From assembly GCF_016545825.1 (NCBI RefSeq), contig NC_052621.1, forward strand, positions 10,316,199 through 10,380,198: 64,000 nt of DNA, written 5' to 3'. Within the stretch, counting starts at the first letter, position 1. The number at the start of each line of letters is the position of its first letter. Source of the DNA: Eucalyptus grandis. Its lineage: Eukaryota; Streptophyta; Magnoliopsida; Myrtales; Myrtaceae. The notes under the pieces were generated by a model, which saw only the letters and a list, made by a program, of their open reading frames with translations, did not search any database and was not told the DNA's origin. The translations under genes were made by a program, and so were the position numbers. Positions 61,523 to 64,000 of this stretch are shown here, one piece after another.

Positions 61523-64000
61523 TCACTCACTAAATGCATCATCTTTGTTCTCACTGCTTGACTGCAAGGATTTCTCCCCTCCAAGTTCGCTTTCTATAAA
61601 AAAACAAATAATCAAATAATCAAATAATTAGCATATGTAAGGAGCTCATTTTTTCTCTTAAGTTGTAAGATTTGCTTCAATGGAATAACCTTGTGCCCCT
61701 GATCCACTACAGAAGAAGTTTGTGAAGTTGTTGCGCAATTCCTCCAAAAAAACGTTTAATGGTGGTTTCTGAATTTGCGTTTTCAACACTGGTATAGTCA
61801 ACACTTCTGCTAATTTCACGTTGAGCATTCAGAAACTTCTCTGCATTAGAGATCTTAAATAACTTGGATGTAGGAATTTCTTCTTTCTTGGAAGACATAT
61901 TTCTCTTCGATGAACCTTTTGCTTCAGTACTAGGACCTTGCTCCTAAATTGGCACCCAAATGAAGTGTCACTAAATAAAAAATAACTAGTTCACATTTTT
62001 ACTTATTTAGGGTTTTAATAACTCACTTGTACATAATGATTCCTTGATGTCTCCTTAGCAATGAAAGCCTCCATTATAAACTCAACAACCTCAATAGTTG
62101 AGGGAAACATCCTACTTAATTGTCCATGACGATAGAACTGCAAAGATAGTAGATTTCGTTAGCTTCGTTAGCATCGGATAAATTCCCAAAAATCATCTGC
62201 AAAGCTATTACTCATCAAAAGGTGTAAAGAAAGTTACTACACTTAATAATAAAATAGGTGATAAAGTAAAAATAAGATTTTTTTCAATCCTTTATGCCAA
62301 CATACATTGCTAGATAATTCATTTGATCTCCTTGCAATGTCTAAAAGATAACAAATCACTCGAATATACAGTACTTCTTTCGAAACTTTGATACTATTAA
62401 GGAAAGCATAATCAACAAAAGTTTTGAATATGCAATTACCAAATCTAATTTTCCATTTGCACGTCGTCTACATTCAATATGCCACTCTTGAAGCCTCTCT
62501 TCAAATGAAGATTGATGTTGGATATTCTGCAACCAATAATTAATAGTGGCATCACAAAAATGAATGAACTCTAAAGATTTATAGATATATAAATTGAGAT
62601 ATTGATGTGAATTTAAATGTAAAAACATAGAGAAGAAATTCTAGAAGACACCTTGCTCGAGTCTATCCCAATTTGACAATGCTGGGTAGTACGAAAGATA
62701 CAATCTCTTCCCCAACTAGCGTGCTTTTAGCCCTAGTTTTGGCTTTGGATGAAGATGGATTTGATTGTGCCTAGGATTTAATCATATGTCATTTATCAAT
62801 CAATATTCACTCCAACTCGGAAATGTTGTTCAAATCTTCACAATGCATATGTGAACAATGTATAAAAATCATCGAAATAAAAATTACCTTGATATTCAAG
62901 GCATTTATCCCGCCATAATGTTCCGGTATACAATATGATATTGGATTCGGGTCAAGCACCTCATCTGAACTTTTTCTCAATTGTGAAGCAACTTCCTACA
63001 ATCATGAATCATTAGTATTATACCTTATTATCAGAGAATGGAATATTTATGACTTATAGTCAAAGTCAAACAATTGTGAACATATGTACTATATTTATAC
63101 ATAGATCATGTAGTTGTAACTTTTTGCAAATGAAATCAAGTTGCGCACTTCATGTATACATCCGGGTTTATCAAATATACTTCAAAAATCAAGATGGAGT
63201 CATGTGCATCACAATGCTATGCTATGTCAATCTTTTTGTGAAGACTTCCGCATTCAAAAACTAAGTATTGAAAAATATTGCATTTGTGTCATAGTCTATC
63301 TCACAAAATATCAAAGAACAAAATAAACCTTACAAGATATTTATATCCAAAAAATAACTTTATAGAAAGTTATAACTTACATTGACTATTGCTCTAAGAG
63401 ATGTATATACTTGGTCACGTTCTCCTCCTTGATTTGGAATGTCTTGTTTCTTTGAACCACATGCTTCATTCGATCCAATCATAACATGAGACTTGTTTAT
63501 AATGGAGACTGACCAATTAACCTATAAGGATGAAAGAGGTAGAAAAGTACAGGATATGAGTAAAAAATTTATCAAAGCATATACAACTATGTTAATCATT
63601 AAATGCTACCCAATGATTCAAAACGGAAAAAAAAAATATATGCTGCAAAATAGGATCTTGAACTATATTCATTATATTACCCTAATATAGGATTCTCACT
63701 ATTTGAGCATTATCATGTAATTGTAATTATGCATTTAGATATCTTTCTATATGATGGGACTAAATTTCTATGCACTAGAAGAATAGACACTAATGTTCAA
63801 GGTTCTAGTTTGACTGTACACATTAGTAATGTATATGGAACTCATTTCCTTTAACCGGTATTATTCCTTCTATATTAATAATGTTTACCATGACAAATTT
63901 TATGGTGTGATTAATTACAAAATCTAATAAAGATTTGGCATTTCAAAGAACTGTCATTTGTGTTACTGTCCAACGAATAACGAATAACATTCATTAATCG
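61523..64000 (-). pseudogene. MBD-like gene copy E: exons 8-2 in window, frameshifted
   Basis: Exons on the complement: 2, 63381-63521; 3, 62888-62995; 4, 62652-62770; 5, 62440-62526; 6, 62027-62137; 7, 61690-61943; 8, 61523-61593. Exon 1 lies right of the window. Exon 2 is intact, with the acceptor base that C lacks. Exon 4 has lost one base near 62682 and stops soon after. Exon 6 changes the MBD signature FRS to FPS. Exon 7 has an extra A in an A-run (61745-61751), giving KRFFGGIAQQ and an early stop. Exon 8 has the same 4-nt duplication as copy C. It is therefore the sister of C and non-functional. Confidence 0.8.

Larger units (their letters stand above)
59521..64000. repeat. Segmental duplication: copy E block, matches 23889-28360
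   Basis: It is collinear with the copy C block to the last base of the window, with only scattered substitutions and 1-4 nt indels. The duplication runs off the window. Confidence 0.9.

Overview
The window is nuclear DNA of a flowering plant, probably a woody eudicot; the species cannot be fixed from the sequence. The evidence is a plant-type GATA zinc-finger exon, short AT-rich introns with GT..AG borders, long Ty3/gypsy-type LTRs and many small inverted-repeat elements. There is one single-copy gene end at the left, a gene remnant near 41-42.7 kb, and otherwise a degenerate gene family buried in mobile DNA. I saw no rRNA, tRNA or CRISPR.

Layout. 1-1036: last exon of a GATA transcription factor (+). 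1037-2650: intergenic. From 2650 to the right edge runs a tandem cluster of one 8-exon gene family on the minus strand, which I reconstructed from conserved splice borders. Its exons 5 and 6 together encode a methyl-CpG-binding (MBD) type domain. I count seven copies: A (exon 1 only, 2918-3031), B (exons 8-6, 6192-6834), C (25890-29619), D (32771-39444), F (43647-47552), G (49330-52523) and E (61523 to the window edge). Each has a different lesion. F is the least damaged: it still reads 253 codons through the whole MBD before a frameshift. A-B matches the C-D junction and E matches C, so the array grew by copying a two-gene block.

Mobile DNA. 6977-19299 is a minus-strand, gag-only (non-autonomous) Tat/Ogre-like LTR element with primer-binding site, polypurine tract, LTR TATA boxes and internal minisatellites. 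It abuts 19300-23888, the 3' end of a decayed Ty3/gypsy element with a 3.05 kb LTR. Together they replace exons 5-1 of copy B. A 2.78 kb solo LTR with a perfect 5-bp target duplication sits in an intron of copy D (33568-36348), and a 5.85 kb solo LTR (53349-59194) lies inside a small inverted-repeat element just upstream of copy G. Smaller inverted-repeat elements occupy intron 1 of C and D and the A|B and C|D junctions.

How the parts relate. The likely history is an old MBD gene (F and G type) from which a C/D pair arose. The pair was invaded by small elements, then amplified as a block, then hit by LTR elements. The LTR promoters point both with (copy B) and against (copy D) the gene strand, so antisense or read-out transcripts over a methylation-reader family are possible; that is inference. 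A convergent + strand fragment, faintly like an acyl-CoA synthetase, travels with the 3' flank of B, C, D and E.
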